A program made the translations under genes and the position numbers. 64,000 bases of DNA from Acidobacteriota bacterium. Lineage in GTDB: Bacteria; Acidobacteriota; Aminicenantia; Aminicenantales; Saccharicenantaceae. Shown piece by piece: positions 1 through 9,081 of the stretch. Under the pieces are notes generated by a model. The model did not search any database and was not told where the DNA came from. It was given only the letters and a program-made list of their open reading frames with translations. Each line of letters begins with the position of its first letter. Positions within the stretch are counted from its first letter, which is position 1. The DNA lies in NCBI GenBank assembly GCA_022711665.1, contig JAKLEN010000001.1, forward strand, positions 559,179 through 623,178, given 5' to 3'.

Positions 1-2
1 TC

Positions 3-395
3 TGCCCGGCTTGCCGCAAGGTCGAAGCCGAATACCGGTCGATGCTCCGTCTCCTGAAGGACGGCCCGGCCGCCGAACCCCTGCCCCGTTTCTGGGAGCG
101 TCTCGAGCCCCGGCTGCGCGAGGAGACGGAGCTCGTGCCGCTGCTCTTCTGGGAGCGCTGGAGCCTGAAGGCCATCCCCGTCTTCCTGGCCCTGGTCATC
201 CTGCTGGGCGGCTTCCTCTTTTTCGCCCCCCGGACCCGGGAGCTGAGCCAGTCGGCGGTCCTGCTGATGGAGAACCGGGACCCCCTGTCCGAAACCCAGG
301 CCCTGTTCGAGACCGATAGGCCGGAGACGAGGACGATGATGCTCCTGTTCGCGTCGCGGGAAGAGACGTCCCCGGCCAGGAGGCCGATGCCATGA
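3..395 (+). CDS. Anti-sigma-factor-like zinc-finger membrane protein (5' end missing)
   Basis: The reading frame is open from the window edge, so the true start lies upstream. The first visible residues are CPAC, then a charged helix and one strong membrane segment (codons around 180-225) and a short C-terminal tail. A CxxC pair followed by a helix and a single membrane span is the layout of zf-HC2 anti-sigma factors, which hold an ECF sigma factor at the membrane; the histidine that normally precedes the CxxC would lie outside the window. It overlaps the next gene by ATGA, so the two are probably translationally coupled. The identity is inferred from layout and the visible CxxC; an unrelated single-pass protein is possible. 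A sigma factor gene would be expected just upstream. Confidence 0.55.
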   Translation, partial: CPACRKVEAEYRSMLRLLKDGPAAEPLPRFWERLEPRLREETELVPLLFWERWSLKAIPVFLALVILLGGFLFFAPRTRELSQSAVLLMENRDPLSETQALFETDRPETRTMMLLFASREETSPARRPMP

Positions 396-841
396 AGACG
401 AAGTACAAGATCCTGATCGCCCTGACGCTGCTCGTCGTCTTCGGGCTCGGCGCCGCCGCCGGCGTCCTCTTCGAGAGGAACATCGCCCACCGGGCCCAGC
501 GGCGGGCCGCGGCCGCCCGGCTGCACTTCCCCTCCCCCGAGGAGTGGGCCAGGGAGCTCGGCCTGACGCAGGAGCAGCAGGACAAGATCCGCGAGATCTT
601 CAAGGGGAACGAAGAGCGCATGAAGGCCTTCCGGACCGAGAGCCGGGGCAGGCTGGGCGAGCTCCGCAAGAGGCTCTCGACCGAGATCGACGCCGTCCTG
701 ACCCCGGAGCAGAAGGCCAAGAACGACGAGATGATGCGGCGCTTCGAGGAACAGCGGAAGAAGAACGAAGAACGGAATACATCGCGCGAGCGGCGGGACC
801 AGACCCCCCCACGGCAGGACCCCCCTCCGCCGAGTCGCTAG
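392..841 (+). CDS. Spy/CpxP-like periplasmic protein with membrane anchor
   Basis: A 149-residue protein. Residues 6-27 form one hydrophobic segment (uncleaved anchor or signal), followed by a helical, highly charged region with two LTxxQ-type motifs, LTQEQQ near residue 59 and LTPEQK near 103. These motifs are typical of the Spy/CpxP/ZraP (heavy-metal resistance, LTXXQ) family of small periplasmic chaperones or stress sensors. The C-terminal 30 residues are proline- and arginine-rich and probably disordered. It sits between an anti-sigma-like gene and the efflux operon, so a role in sensing envelope stress for that operon is plausible but inferred. The ATG is chosen because of the ATGA overlap with the gene before. 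Confidence 0.6.
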   Translation: MKTKYKILIALTLLVVFGLGAAAGVLFERNIAHRAQRRAAAARLHFPSPEEWARELGLTQEQQDKIREIFKGNEERMKAFRTESRGRLGELRKRLSTEIDAVLTPEQKAKNDEMMRRFEEQRKKNEERNTSRERRDQTPPRQDPPPPSR

Positions 842-859
842 TCCTAAAGGAGATCTGAG

Positions 860-2236
860 ATGAAGAAGAAGGTCCTCTGGATGATCATCGCCCTGGTCGT
901 CGTGGCCGGGGTGATCCTCGGCCTGACCGTCCTCAAGGGCGGGAAGAAGAACGAGGTCAAATACCGTACCGAGACCCTCGGCCGCGGCGACATCGAAGCG
1001 ACGGTCGTCACCTCGGGCACCCTGAACCCGATCGACACGATCGACATCGGCGCCCAGGTGTCGGGCAAGGTCACCAAGCTCTACGCCGACTTCAACACGC
1101 CGGTCAAGACGGGCGATATCGTGGCCGAGCTCGACCAGGAGCAGCTGCGGATGAAGATCCAGCAGAACGAGGCCAGCTATCGGACCCGGACGGCATCCCT
1201 GGAACAGGCCAAGGTCACCCTCCAAACGACCGAAAAGGCCTACGAGCGGGCCAAGGCCCTGTTCGCCAAGAGCCTCCTCTCGGTCGAGGAGATGGACTCG
1301 GCCGAGGCCAACTACCTCAGCGCCAAGAGCTCGCTCGTCTCGGCCGAGGCCAGCCTGTCCCAGGCCAAGAGCTCCCTCGACCAGAGCAAGGTCGACCTGA
1401 GCTACGCCATCATCCGCTCGCCGGTCGATGGCGTGGTCATCACCCGCAAGGTCAGCCTCGGCCAGACGCTCCAATCGGGCTTCAACGTGCCGGTGCTCTT
1501 CCAGGTGGCCACCGACCTGACCAAGATGAAGGTCGAATGCGACGTCGACGAATCCGACATCGGCAAGGTCAAGGAAGGCCAGAATGTCCGCTTCGGCGTC
1601 GAGGCCTACCCGGACGAGTCGTTCCACGGCGTCGTGCAGCAGGTCCGGGTCTCGCCGACGACGACCAACAACGTCGTTACCTACACGATCATCGTCAACG
1701 TCGACAACCCCGAGAAGAAGCTGCTGCCCGGCATGACCGCCACGGCCTCCATCATCGTCGGCGAGGCCAAGAACGTCCTGCGGGTGCCCAACGGGGCCCT
1801 GCGCTTCACGCCCACGCTGACCGAAGCCGAGATGAAGAAGATGCAGGAGGAGATGCGGCAGCGCTTCATGGCCCAGCGGCCGGCCCAGGGCGGGCAGCCC
1901 GGACAGCCCGGCGCGGCCAATCCCGGGATGCCGGGCGCCCCGCCGGCCGGCTCCCCGGGCGGGCCCGGCGGCCAGCCCGCGGCGGCCCGCCAGGGCGGCC
2001 AGAACCGGCCGCAGATGCCGCGCGTCTGGGTCCAGGAAAAGGACGGCAAGCTGCGGATGGCCATGCTCCGGACGGGCGTCTCCGACACGAACTACTCGGA
2101 GATCGTCCGCGGCGACCTCAAGGAGGGCGACGTGGTCGTCCTCGGGACGCAGGGATCGACGGACGCGGCCGGCAACCAGATGAACCGCATGGGCGGCATG
2201 ATGTTCATGGGCGGCCCTCCCGGCGGGCGGCGCTGA
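860..2236 (+). CDS. macA: MacA-like periplasmic adaptor subunit of a tripartite efflux pump
   Basis: A 458-residue membrane-fusion protein (HlyD/RND adaptor family). It has an N-terminal anchor (residues 5-24), a biotinyl/lipoyl half-domain around residues 60-90 (IDIGAQVSGKV), a long Gln/Ala/Ser-rich alpha-hairpin (about 95-175), the second lipoyl half (SPVDGVVITRKV) and a beta-barrel domain (PGMTATASI). In tripartite pumps this protein links the inner-membrane transporter to the outer-membrane channel. A Pro/Gly/Gln-rich stretch of about 50 residues (roughly 335-385) is inserted before the membrane-proximal domain and is probably a flexible linker. The start has a good ribosome site (AAGGAG). 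The order adaptor, ATPase, permease, TolC matches macAB-tolC operons; substrate unknown. Confidence 0.85.
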   Translation: MKKKVLWMIIALVVVAGVILGLTVLKGGKKNEVKYRTETLGRGDIEATVVTSGTLNPIDTIDIGAQVSGKVTKLYADFNTPVKTGDIVAELDQEQLRMKIQQNEASYRTRTASLEQAKVTLQTTEKAYERAKALFAKSLLSVEEMDSAEANYLSAKSSLVSAEASLSQAKSSLDQSKVDLSYAIIRSPVDGVVITRKVSLGQTLQSGFNVPVLFQVATDLTKMKVECDVDESDIGKVKEGQNVRFGVEAYPDESFHGVVQQVRVSPTTTNNVVTYTIIVNVDNPEKKLLPGMTATASIIVGEAKNVLRVPNGALRFTPTLTEAEMKKMQEEMRQRFMAQRPAQGGQPGQPGAANPGMPGAPPAGSPGGPGGQPAAARQGGQNRPQMPRVWVQEKDGKLRMAMLRTGVSDTNYSEIVRGDLKEGDVVVLGTQGSTDAAGNQMNRMGGMMFMGGPPGGRR

Positions 2237-2267
2237 GCGCCCGGCCAGCCGCCGAAAGGACCCCATC

Positions 2268-2957
<690 letters not shown>

Positions 2958-2976
2958 GGCCGGCGGGAGGACCGTC

Positions 2977-4221
2977 ATGATCAAACGCACCCTGAAACAC
3001 CTGGGAAAGACTTTCAAGATCGCCGTCCGGGCCCTGGGCCGGAACAAGATGCGGTCGTTCCTCACGGCCCTGGGCATCATCATCGGCGTCGGCGCCGTCA
3101 TCGCCATGGTCAGCATCGGCGAGGGGGCCAAGCGCGGCATCGAGGACCGCTTCGCCTCCATGGGCACGAACCTCCTGTTCGTCATGCCCGGCAGCCAGAA
3201 CGCCCGGGGCGTCCATCAGAGCTGGGGCAGCATGAGGACCCTCAAGGAGGGCGACGCCCTGGCCATCGAGAAGCAGTGCCCGGCCGTCATGTCCATCTCG
3301 CCCTCGGTCAACGCCCGGGCCCAAACGGTCTACGGCAACAAGAACTGGAACACCTCGATCTCCGGGACCGGTTCCATGTATCCGGAGGTCCGCAACTGGG
3401 AGGTCGAGACCGGCAGCTACTTCGACGAGGCCATGGTCAAGGCGGGCGCCAAGGTCTGCGTCCTCGGCTACGACGTCTGGCAGAACCTCTTCGAGAACGA
3501 GGACGCCATCGGCAAGATCATCCGCGTCAAGAAGATCCCGTTCAAGGTCCTGGGCGTCCTGAAGAAGAGGGGCGAGTCGGGCGGCTTCGGCAGCCGCGAC
3601 GATATGATCACCGTGCCTTACACGACGGCCATGCGCCGCCTCCAGGGCATCGACTTCATCCAGTCGATCGACGTCCGGGCCGTCTCCTCCGACAAGATCC
3701 ACGAGGCCCAGACGGAGATCGAGGAGCTGCTCCGCCTCCGGCACCGCATCGCGCCCGGGGCCGAGGACGATTTCACCGTCCGCAACATGTCCGACGTCGC
3801 CGAAACGGCGGCCTCGGCGACGCAGATGATGACCGTCCTCCTGGGCAGCATCGCCGGCATCTCGCTGCTCGTCGGCGGCATCGGCATCATGAACATCATG
3901 CTGGTCTCGGTGACGGAGCGGATCCGCGAGATCGGCCTGCGGATGGCAGTCGGGGCGCGGGAGAAGGACATCCTCTTCCAGTTCCTGACGGAGGCCATCG
4001 TCTTGAGCCTGCTGGGCGGCTCGGCCGGCATCGCGGTCGGCGTGGGCGCCTCGAAGCTCCTCAAGAACATCAAGATGTTCTCGTCCATGAAGACCGTCGT
4101 GTCGCTCGATTCGGTCCTGCTGGCCTTTTCCTTCGCCGCCGCGATCGGCATCTTCTTCGGCTTCTACCCGGCCCGCAAGGCGTCGCGGCTCGACCCGATC
4201 GAGGCCCTGCGCTACGAATAG
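2977..4221 (+). CDS. MacB-type ABC transporter permease (FtsX family)
   Basis: A 414-residue inner-membrane protein. A first membrane helix near residues 25-48 contains the conserved MRSFLTALGIIIGVGAVIAM-type segment, followed by a large periplasmic MacB_PCD domain (about 50-270) and three C-terminal helices of the FtsX domain (about 285-405), including GGIGIMNIMLVSV and REIGLRMAVGAR. The family uses ATP hydrolysis by its partner to move substrates from the periplasm through a TolC-like duct rather than across the inner membrane. It is the third gene of the adaptor-ATPase-permease-channel operon. Macrolides, lipopeptides or signal peptides are known substrates of the family; nothing here identifies this one. 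Confidence 0.87.
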   Translation: MIKRTLKHLGKTFKIAVRALGRNKMRSFLTALGIIIGVGAVIAMVSIGEGAKRGIEDRFASMGTNLLFVMPGSQNARGVHQSWGSMRTLKEGDALAIEKQCPAVMSISPSVNARAQTVYGNKNWNTSISGTGSMYPEVRNWEVETGSYFDEAMVKAGAKVCVLGYDVWQNLFENEDAIGKIIRVKKIPFKVLGVLKKRGESGGFGSRDDMITVPYTTAMRRLQGIDFIQSIDVRAVSSDKIHEAQTEIEELLRLRHRIAPGAEDDFTVRNMSDVAETAASATQMMTVLLGSIAGISLLVGGIGIMNIMLVSVTERIREIGLRMAVGAREKDILFQFLTEAIVLSLLGGSAGIAVGVGASKLLKNIKMFSSMKTVVSLDSVLLAFSFAAAIGIFFGFYPARKASRLDPIEALRYE

Positions 4222-4264
4222 AACCCGGCGGCCCGCGGCGCCGGCCCTGATAAGGAGACGGAAT

Positions 4265-5845
4265 ATGAAACTGAAAACGATCCCGACCCTCATAGCCGCC
4301 GCGCTCATCGCGGCGGCCCCGGCGGCCGCCCAGCAGGCCCGGCCCGGAACCCTGTCGCTTTCCCTCGACGAGTGCATCGCCCGGGCCCTCAGGGACAACC
4401 TGGGCGTGGCCATCCAGGTCCTCGGCCCGCAGATCTCGGCCGAGGGCGTCAGCCAGGCCCGGGAGAAGTACCTGCCTACGCTGAGCATGAGCGCCAGGTC
4501 CTCGAAGTCCGAGAACGCGGCCTATTCGTACCTCGACGCCACGGCCGACAGCACCATCGCCAAGGCTCGGAATTATACTTTCCTCACGGCCTCGCAGTTC
4601 CTGCCGACCGGCGGCACCCTGAACCTGAACTTCACCGGCAACCGGAACACCTCGAACTCCCGGGGCCAGACCATCAACCCCCGGTACGGCACGACCCTGT
4701 CGTTCAACCTGACCCAGCCCCTGCTGAAGAATTTCGGCCTCAAGATCAACCAGCGCGAGATACTGGTGGCCCGCAACAACCTGGGCGTCTCCGACGAGAC
4801 GCTCCGCAACACGCTGATGACCACCGTCTTCAACGTCGAGAGCGCCTATTGGAACCTGATCTACAGCATCGAGAGTCTCGACGTCCGCCGTCAGTCCCTC
4901 CAACTGGCCAAGGACCTGCTCGATAAGAACCAGCGCTCGGTCGAGGTCGGCACCCTGGCCCCGATCGAGGTCCTGAGCGCCCAGGCCGAGGTGGCCACCC
5001 GCGAGGCCGACCTGATCCAGGCCGAGGCCCAGATCCAGAGCAACGAGGACCAGCTCAAGCTCCTGCTCCACATCACCGGGGAGGAGGACAAGGCCACGAC
5101 CGCCCTGGTGCCCAAGGACAAGCCGACCTACGTGGCCCGCCAGGCCGACCTGGAAGAGGCCCTGGCCGCGGCCATCGAGAACCGGACGGATCTCAAGATC
5201 GCCAAGTACGGGCTGGAGACCGACCGGCTCAACCTCGGCTATGCCAAGAACCAGGTCCTGCCCGACCTCAGCTTCTCGGCGTCCTATTCCAGCCCGGGCA
5301 TCGACGGCACCCGGCTCATCTACAGCAACAACGACCCGATCTACGGCGATGTCATCGACACCATCCCGGGAGACATCGGCGGGGCGTTGAAGCAGACCTT
5401 CAAGATGCAGTATCCCAACTGGAACGTCGGCCTGACCCTCAGCCTGCCCCTGGCCAATGTCTTTTCCCGGGCCGCCCTGGCCCAGGCCAGGCTGAACCTG
5501 CGCCAGTCCATGCTCGACCTCGAGAACCAGAAGGACCAGATCTACGTCGAGGTCAAGAACGCCGTCCGGTCCGTCGAGGCCAACTACAAGCGCATCCTGG
5601 CCTACACCAAGGCCCGCGAGCTGGCCGAACAGAAGCTGGCGGCCGAAGAAGAGAAGCGCCGGGTGGGCATGAGCACGAACTACATGGTCCTGTCCTACCA
5701 GCGCGATCTGGCCAACGCCCGCATCTCCGAGCTCAACGCCATCGTCTCCTACAACATCTCGATCGCGGCCCTGGAGAAGTCGATGGGCACGAACCTGAAA
5801 TCGAAGAACATCAACTTCACCGATTACGTCCCGGAACGCCCCTGA
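4265..5845 (+). CDS. TolC-family outer-membrane efflux channel
   Basis: A 526-residue protein with a cleavable signal peptide (about residues 1-22, ending AAAPAAAQQ) and two OEP repeats rich in long Ala/Gln/Glu/Arg helices, as expected for the alpha-barrel of TolC. Motifs such as LSLDECIARALRDNLG at the N-terminus and the repeated pattern of NLG, SAQAEVATREADL and ARLNLRQSMLDLENQK are typical. It forms the outer-membrane exit duct and docks the adaptor. It has a strong ribosome site (AAGGAGACGGAAT before ATG) and follows the permease by 43 nt. It is the last gene of the operon; a hairpin lies 30 nt downstream. Confidence 0.88.
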   Translation: MKLKTIPTLIAAALIAAAPAAAQQARPGTLSLSLDECIARALRDNLGVAIQVLGPQISAEGVSQAREKYLPTLSMSARSSKSENAAYSYLDATADSTIAKARNYTFLTASQFLPTGGTLNLNFTGNRNTSNSRGQTINPRYGTTLSFNLTQPLLKNFGLKINQREILVARNNLGVSDETLRNTLMTTVFNVESAYWNLIYSIESLDVRRQSLQLAKDLLDKNQRSVEVGTLAPIEVLSAQAEVATREADLIQAEAQIQSNEDQLKLLLHITGEEDKATTALVPKDKPTYVARQADLEEALAAAIENRTDLKIAKYGLETDRLNLGYAKNQVLPDLSFSASYSSPGIDGTRLIYSNNDPIYGDVIDTIPGDIGGALKQTFKMQYPNWNVGLTLSLPLANVFSRAALAQARLNLRQSMLDLENQKDQIYVEVKNAVRSVEANYKRILAYTKARELAEQKLAAEEEKRRVGMSTNYMVLSYQRDLANARISELNAIVSYNISIAALEKSMGTNLKSKNINFTDYVPERP

Positions 5846-5872
5846 AAGGCACCCCGACGCGCCCCTTGAAGC

Positions 5873-5911
5873 CCCGTCCGGCCGCGGCCGCCCCGGCCTC
5901 CGCCGGACGGG
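5873..5911 (+). terminator. GC-rich hairpin after the efflux operon
   Basis: The arms CCCGTCCGGC (5873-5882) and GCCGGACGGG (5902-5911) are perfectly complementary across a GC-rich loop. There is no clean U-run after it, only a pyrimidine-rich stretch, so intrinsic termination is plausible but not certain. Confidence 0.5.
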
Positions 5912-5948
5912 CCCGTCGTTCCCTTCCTGTTGACACGCAACGATTTAC

Positions 5949-5977
5949 TTGCATTCGGCCGGCGCCTGTGCTATCCT
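5949..5977 (+). promoter_or_regulatory. Promoter of the hfq-like/pdxA operon
   Basis: TTGCAT (5949-5954) and TATCCT (5972-5977) are separated by 17 nt, and the -10 is preceded by TGC, an extended -10. A nearby TTGACA at 5930 has no -10 at a workable distance. Confidence 0.6.
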
Positions 5978-6027
5978 TGAAGAAAGGGGATTTGGAGCCC
6001 GGCCGAACGGGTTGCTGGAGTGGTCCC

Positions 6028-6390
6028 ATGAACAGAAAGCTAATCAGACCGGATCTCTCTGAGATCAAGGAGCGCATCAACCAGGAGAAGGAGCGGGAGC
6101 GCGATCGGGAGCACGAGAAGGACTCGCCCCGGAAACGGATGCATCCCCCGACCGACACCTTTGCCGAGAGCTATTACTATCTCAAGCAGATGAACAAGAA
6201 GACGCCCATGGCCGTGGTTTACACGGACGGCGAGGTCGTCGAGGGCTACGTCGAGTGGTACGATCGCAACTGCATCAAGCTCAACCGGGAGGGCGCTCCC
6301 AACCTTCTCATCTATAAGTCCAGCATCCGCTGCGTCTACAAGGCTGGCGAGGGCACCGAGCCCGAGGGAGCCGGACCGGCCAAGAAATGA
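6028..6390 (+). CDS. hfq: Hfq-like Sm-fold RNA-binding protein with charged N-terminal extension
   Basis: A 120-residue protein. Residues 1-45 are highly charged (many Lys, Arg, Glu) and probably disordered; residues about 48-107 match the Hfq Sm fold, with TPMAVVYTDGE in strand 1-2, GYVEWYDRN in strand 3 and IYKSSI (95-100) at the place of the YKHAI signature. Hfq hexamers help small RNAs pair with mRNAs. Aligned with E. coli Hfq, Gln8 and Asp9 appear lost, the rim arginines 16-19 become MNKK, and His57 becomes Ser, while the Sm2 lysine is kept. Start chosen at ATG 6028, which has GGAG seven bases upstream and starts after the promoter; a longer in-frame start at 5866 lies upstream of the promoter. 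Overlaps pdxA by ATGA. Confidence 0.7.
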   Translation: MNRKLIRPDLSEIKERINQEKERERDREHEKDSPRKRMHPPTDTFAESYYYLKQMNKKTPMAVVYTDGEVVEGYVEWYDRNCIKLNREGAPNLLIYKSSIRCVYKAGEGTEPEGAGPAKK

Positions 6391-7364
6391 CCGTCCCGAC
6401 GATCGGGGTGACTTCCGGCGACCCCGGCGGCATCGGTCCCGAGATAGTCGTCAAGACCCTGGCTCGGGCCGCGACCCTGCCCCGGGCCGCCTACGTCCTG
6501 TTCGCCGATCCCCGCGTCATCGAGGCCGAAGAACGGCGCCTCGGACTCCGGACCGGCTGCCGGGCATTGCCTCCCGGCGGGCCGGCGGAAGAAGGCGTAT
6601 TCCTGGCCGCCGTGCCGGGCCCCGACGGCTCCCCGGCCGTCGGCCGGGTGACGGCTGAGAACGGCGAGGCCTCGTTCCGGGCCTTCGAGGCGGCGGTCGA
6701 GGCCGCCCGGGCCGGGCGGCTCCAGGCAGTCGTCACCGCGCCCATCTCCAAAGCCGCCTGGGCCCTGGCCGGGCACCCCTTCCCGGGCCATACCGAGTAT
6801 CTGGCCGGCTTCTACCCCGGGGCCGTCATGACCTTCTGGTCGGAACGCCTCAAGGTGGCCCTCTTCAGCCACCACAAGCCGCTCCGCGAGGCCGCGGCCT
6901 CGGTCCGGGCGGATGCCCTGGCCCGGTTCCTGGGGGATCTGCAGAAGGGCCTGTCCCGGGCGCCGGGCGGACCGTACCGGCTGCTCCTGGCCGGGCTGAA
7001 CCCCCACGCCGGCGAGGACGGGCGGCTCGGCCGCGAGGAGATCGACGAGATCCGTCCGGCCGTGGAGAAGGCGGCGGCCGCCGGCATCCCCGTCGCCGGG
7101 CCGTATCCGCCCGACATCGTCTTCCTCGAGGCGCTGGGGAAGAAAGACGTTATGGCCGTGGCCCTCTATCACGACCAGGGGCTCATCCCCTTCAAGCTCC
7201 TGGCCTTCTCCACCGGCGTCAACGTCACCCTGGGGCTGCCTTTCGTGCGGACCTCGCCGGATCACGGCACGGCCTTCGATATCGCCGGCCAGGACGTCGC
7301 CGACCACCGCAGCCTGGCGGAAGCGGTCCGCCTGGCCGCGGCCTTCAGCGGGACCGGTTCTTGA
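6387..7364 (+). CDS. pdxA: 4-hydroxythreonine-4-phosphate dehydrogenase
   Basis: A 325-residue protein matching PdxA through its length: SGDPGGIGPEIV at the N-terminus, GHTEYLA, the metal-binding histidines in SHHKPL and LYHDQGLIPFK, GLNPHAGEDG, and RTSPDHGTAFDIAG at the C-terminus. It oxidises 4-phosphohydroxy-threonine, with NAD(P), in the DXP-dependent route to pyridoxal phosphate, in the cytoplasm. Translation is probably coupled to the Hfq-like gene through the ATGA overlap; no separate ribosome site is visible. Its last 20 bases overlap the 3' end of smpB on the opposite strand. The PLP product is the cofactor of the two Kbl-like enzymes later in the window, though the genes are not linked. 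Confidence 0.92.
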   Translation: MTVPTIGVTSGDPGGIGPEIVVKTLARAATLPRAAYVLFADPRVIEAEERRLGLRTGCRALPPGGPAEEGVFLAAVPGPDGSPAVGRVTAENGEASFRAFEAAVEAARAGRLQAVVTAPISKAAWALAGHPFPGHTEYLAGFYPGAVMTFWSERLKVALFSHHKPLREAAASVRADALARFLGDLQKGLSRAPGGPYRLLLAGLNPHAGEDGRLGREEIDEIRPAVEKAAAAGIPVAGPYPPDIVFLEALGKKDVMAVALYHDQGLIPFKLLAFSTGVNVTLGLPFVRTSPDHGTAFDIAGQDVADHRSLAEAVRLAAAFSGTGS

Positions 7365-7797
7365 GCGCGGCCCGGATCTCCCGGTCCGTATCCCTCTTCT
7401 TGATGGTTTCGCGCTTCTCGTGCTCCCGCTTGCCCCGGGCCAGGGCCAGCTCCAGCTTGACGCGGCCCCTGTCGCCGATGTAGAGCCGGGTGGGCACGAG
7501 GGTCAGCCCCCTTTCCCGGGTTTTCCCGGCCAGGCGCCGGATCTCGCGGCGATGCAGCAGCAGCTTGCGCTCCCGCAGGGGGTCATGGTTGAAAATGTTG
7601 GCCGCTTCGTACGGGCTGATGTGGCACTTGACGAGGAAGACCTCGGCGCCCCGGACCTCGGCATAGCTCTCCTTGAGGCTGACGCGGCCGGCCCGGACCG
7701 ACTTGACCTCGCTGCCGACCAGGGCCAGCCCGGCTTCGAAGGTCTCCAGGATGACGTAGTCGTGGGAGACCGTCTTGTTGAGGGCGACGTTCTTCAT
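7345..7797 (-). CDS. smpB: SsrA-binding protein SmpB
   Basis: A 150-residue protein with the full SmpB pattern: N-terminal LNKTVSHDYVILETFEAGL, GSEVKSVRAGRVSLKESYAEV, and the basic C-terminal tail rich in Lys and Arg that enters the mRNA channel. SmpB binds tmRNA and brings it to ribosomes stalled on truncated messages (trans-translation). It overlaps the upstream CNNM/CorC gene by ATGA and is the last gene of the carD operon. Its 3' end overlaps the 3' end of pdxA by 20 nt in convergent orientation. No tmRNA gene is visible in this window. Confidence 0.93.
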   Translation of the reverse strand: MKNVALNKTVSHDYVILETFEAGLALVGSEVKSVRAGRVSLKESYAEVRGAEVFLVKCHISPYEAANIFNHDPLRERKLLLHRREIRRLAGKTRERGLTLVPTRLYIGDRGRVKLELALARGKREHEKRETIKKRDTDREIRAALKNRSR

Positions 7798-9071
7798 GGC
7801 TGGACCTGTCCTGCCGGCGCGGCGGCCGGCGCGATCTCCACCAGGGCGATGCGGCGCTTGGCCATCCTCTCGACGGTCAGGCGATAGGCGCCGAATACGA
7901 GCGAGTCCTTCTCGCGGGGCAGGCGCCCGAACTCGTCGAGGAAGAAGCCGGCCAGGGTCGTGTATTCCGGCTTCTCGGGGATGCCCAGGGGCGCCAGGGC
8001 GTTGACGTCCTTGATGGGCGCGGCGCCGTTGACCAGGAGGCGGCCGCCGTCGAGCCGCGAGTACCAGGCCTCGGCCTGGCCGTCGTGCTCGTCCTGGATG
8101 TCGCCCACGATCTCCTCGATGATGTCCTCGAGGGTCACCAGCCCGTCGACGTTGCCGTACTCGTCAACGACCAGGGCCATGTGGACGGCCTTCTCCTGCA
8201 TCTGGAGGAGGACCTGCTCGAGCGTGGCCAGGTCCGGGACGAACATCGGCTTGCGCATCACGTCCTTGACGGCAAACGCTATGTTATCAATAAGATAGCC
8301 GGCGATATCCTTGCTGTGGACGACGCCCTCGATATTGTCGAGACGGCCGCGGAAGACGGGGTAGCGGGAGTACCCGGTCGTCCGGATGGCGGCCAGGACG
8401 GCCTCGCGGCCGGCGTCGATGTCGATGGCCTTGATCTCGGGGCGCGGCACCATGATCTCCTTGACCGGCCGCGAGCCCATGTCCAGGGCGCCCGAGACGA
8501 TGCGGCGGCGGAGAGAGGACAGGTTCCGGGCCCCGGCCCGCAGGGCCAGCCGCGTCTCCTCCTCGTTCAGCCGGTGCGGGGGGGCGTTGCCGGCCGCGCG
8601 GGACGAGGGCATGATCAGCCAGCTGACCATGTTGAACAGCTTGACCAGCGGGGCCAGGATGACCATGATGACCCGCAACGGGTAGGCATAGAGCGCGGCC
8701 AGGCGGGCCGAGTTGTGGGCGGCGAAGGTCTTGGGGTTGATCTCGCCGAAGATGAGGAGCAGCAGCGTCGTGGCCGCGGTGGCGTAGAGCACGGCCTGGT
8801 TCCCCCGCCCGGCCGGCAGGAGGCCGGTGATGACCGAGGTGGCCAGGGAGGCCGCCGCGGCGTTGACCAGCGTGTTGCCGAGCAGGATGGTGGCCAGGAG
8901 ATCGTTCGTCCGGCCCTTGATCCGGCGGGCCAGGGCGGCTCCCCGGGAGCCCTGGCGCTCGCGGTACTCGAGGGAGTAAGGATTGGCGGCGATGAACGCG
9001 GTTTCGGACGAGGCGAAAAAGGCGCTCAGGAAGAGGCACAGGACGAAAAGGAGGATCCCCGTGAGGATCAT
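7794..9071 (-). CDS. CNNM/CorC-type membrane protein (HlyC/CorC hemolysin family)
   Basis: A 425-residue inner-membrane protein: a DUF21/CNNM transmembrane domain (residues 1-190, opening with SSETAFIAANPYSLEYR), a CBS-domain pair (about 205-330, with VPRPEIKAIDID and the regulatory stretch VDEYGNVDGLVTLEDIIEEIVGDI) and a C-terminal CorC_HlyC domain (about 340-415). Members are linked to magnesium or cobalt efflux and Mg2+ homeostasis; CBS pairs usually sense ATP or AMP. The old name hemolysin is not informative. It sits 11 nt after carD and overlaps smpB, so all three share an mRNA. Exact transport substrate not determined. Confidence 0.82.
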   Translation of the reverse strand: MILTGILLFVLCLFLSAFFASSETAFIAANPYSLEYRERQGSRGAALARRIKGRTNDLLATILLGNTLVNAAAASLATSVITGLLPAGRGNQAVLYATAATTLLLLIFGEINPKTFAAHNSARLAALYAYPLRVIMVILAPLVKLFNMVSWLIMPSSRAAGNAPPHRLNEEETRLALRAGARNLSSLRRRIVSGALDMGSRPVKEIMVPRPEIKAIDIDAGREAVLAAIRTTGYSRYPVFRGRLDNIEGVVHSKDIAGYLIDNIAFAVKDVMRKPMFVPDLATLEQVLLQMQEKAVHMALVVDEYGNVDGLVTLEDIIEEIVGDIQDEHDGQAEAWYSRLDGGRLLVNGAAPIKDVNALAPLGIPEKPEYTTLAGFFLDEFGRLPREKDSLVFGAYRLTVERMAKRRIALVEIAPAAAPAGQVQP

Positions 9072-9081
9072 GGGCCTTCGG

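Noticed and set aside
5930..5977. TTGACA at 5930 as the -35 of the hfq promoter.
   Set aside because: It is 36 nt from the -10; TTGCAT at 5949 has the correct 17-nt spacing.
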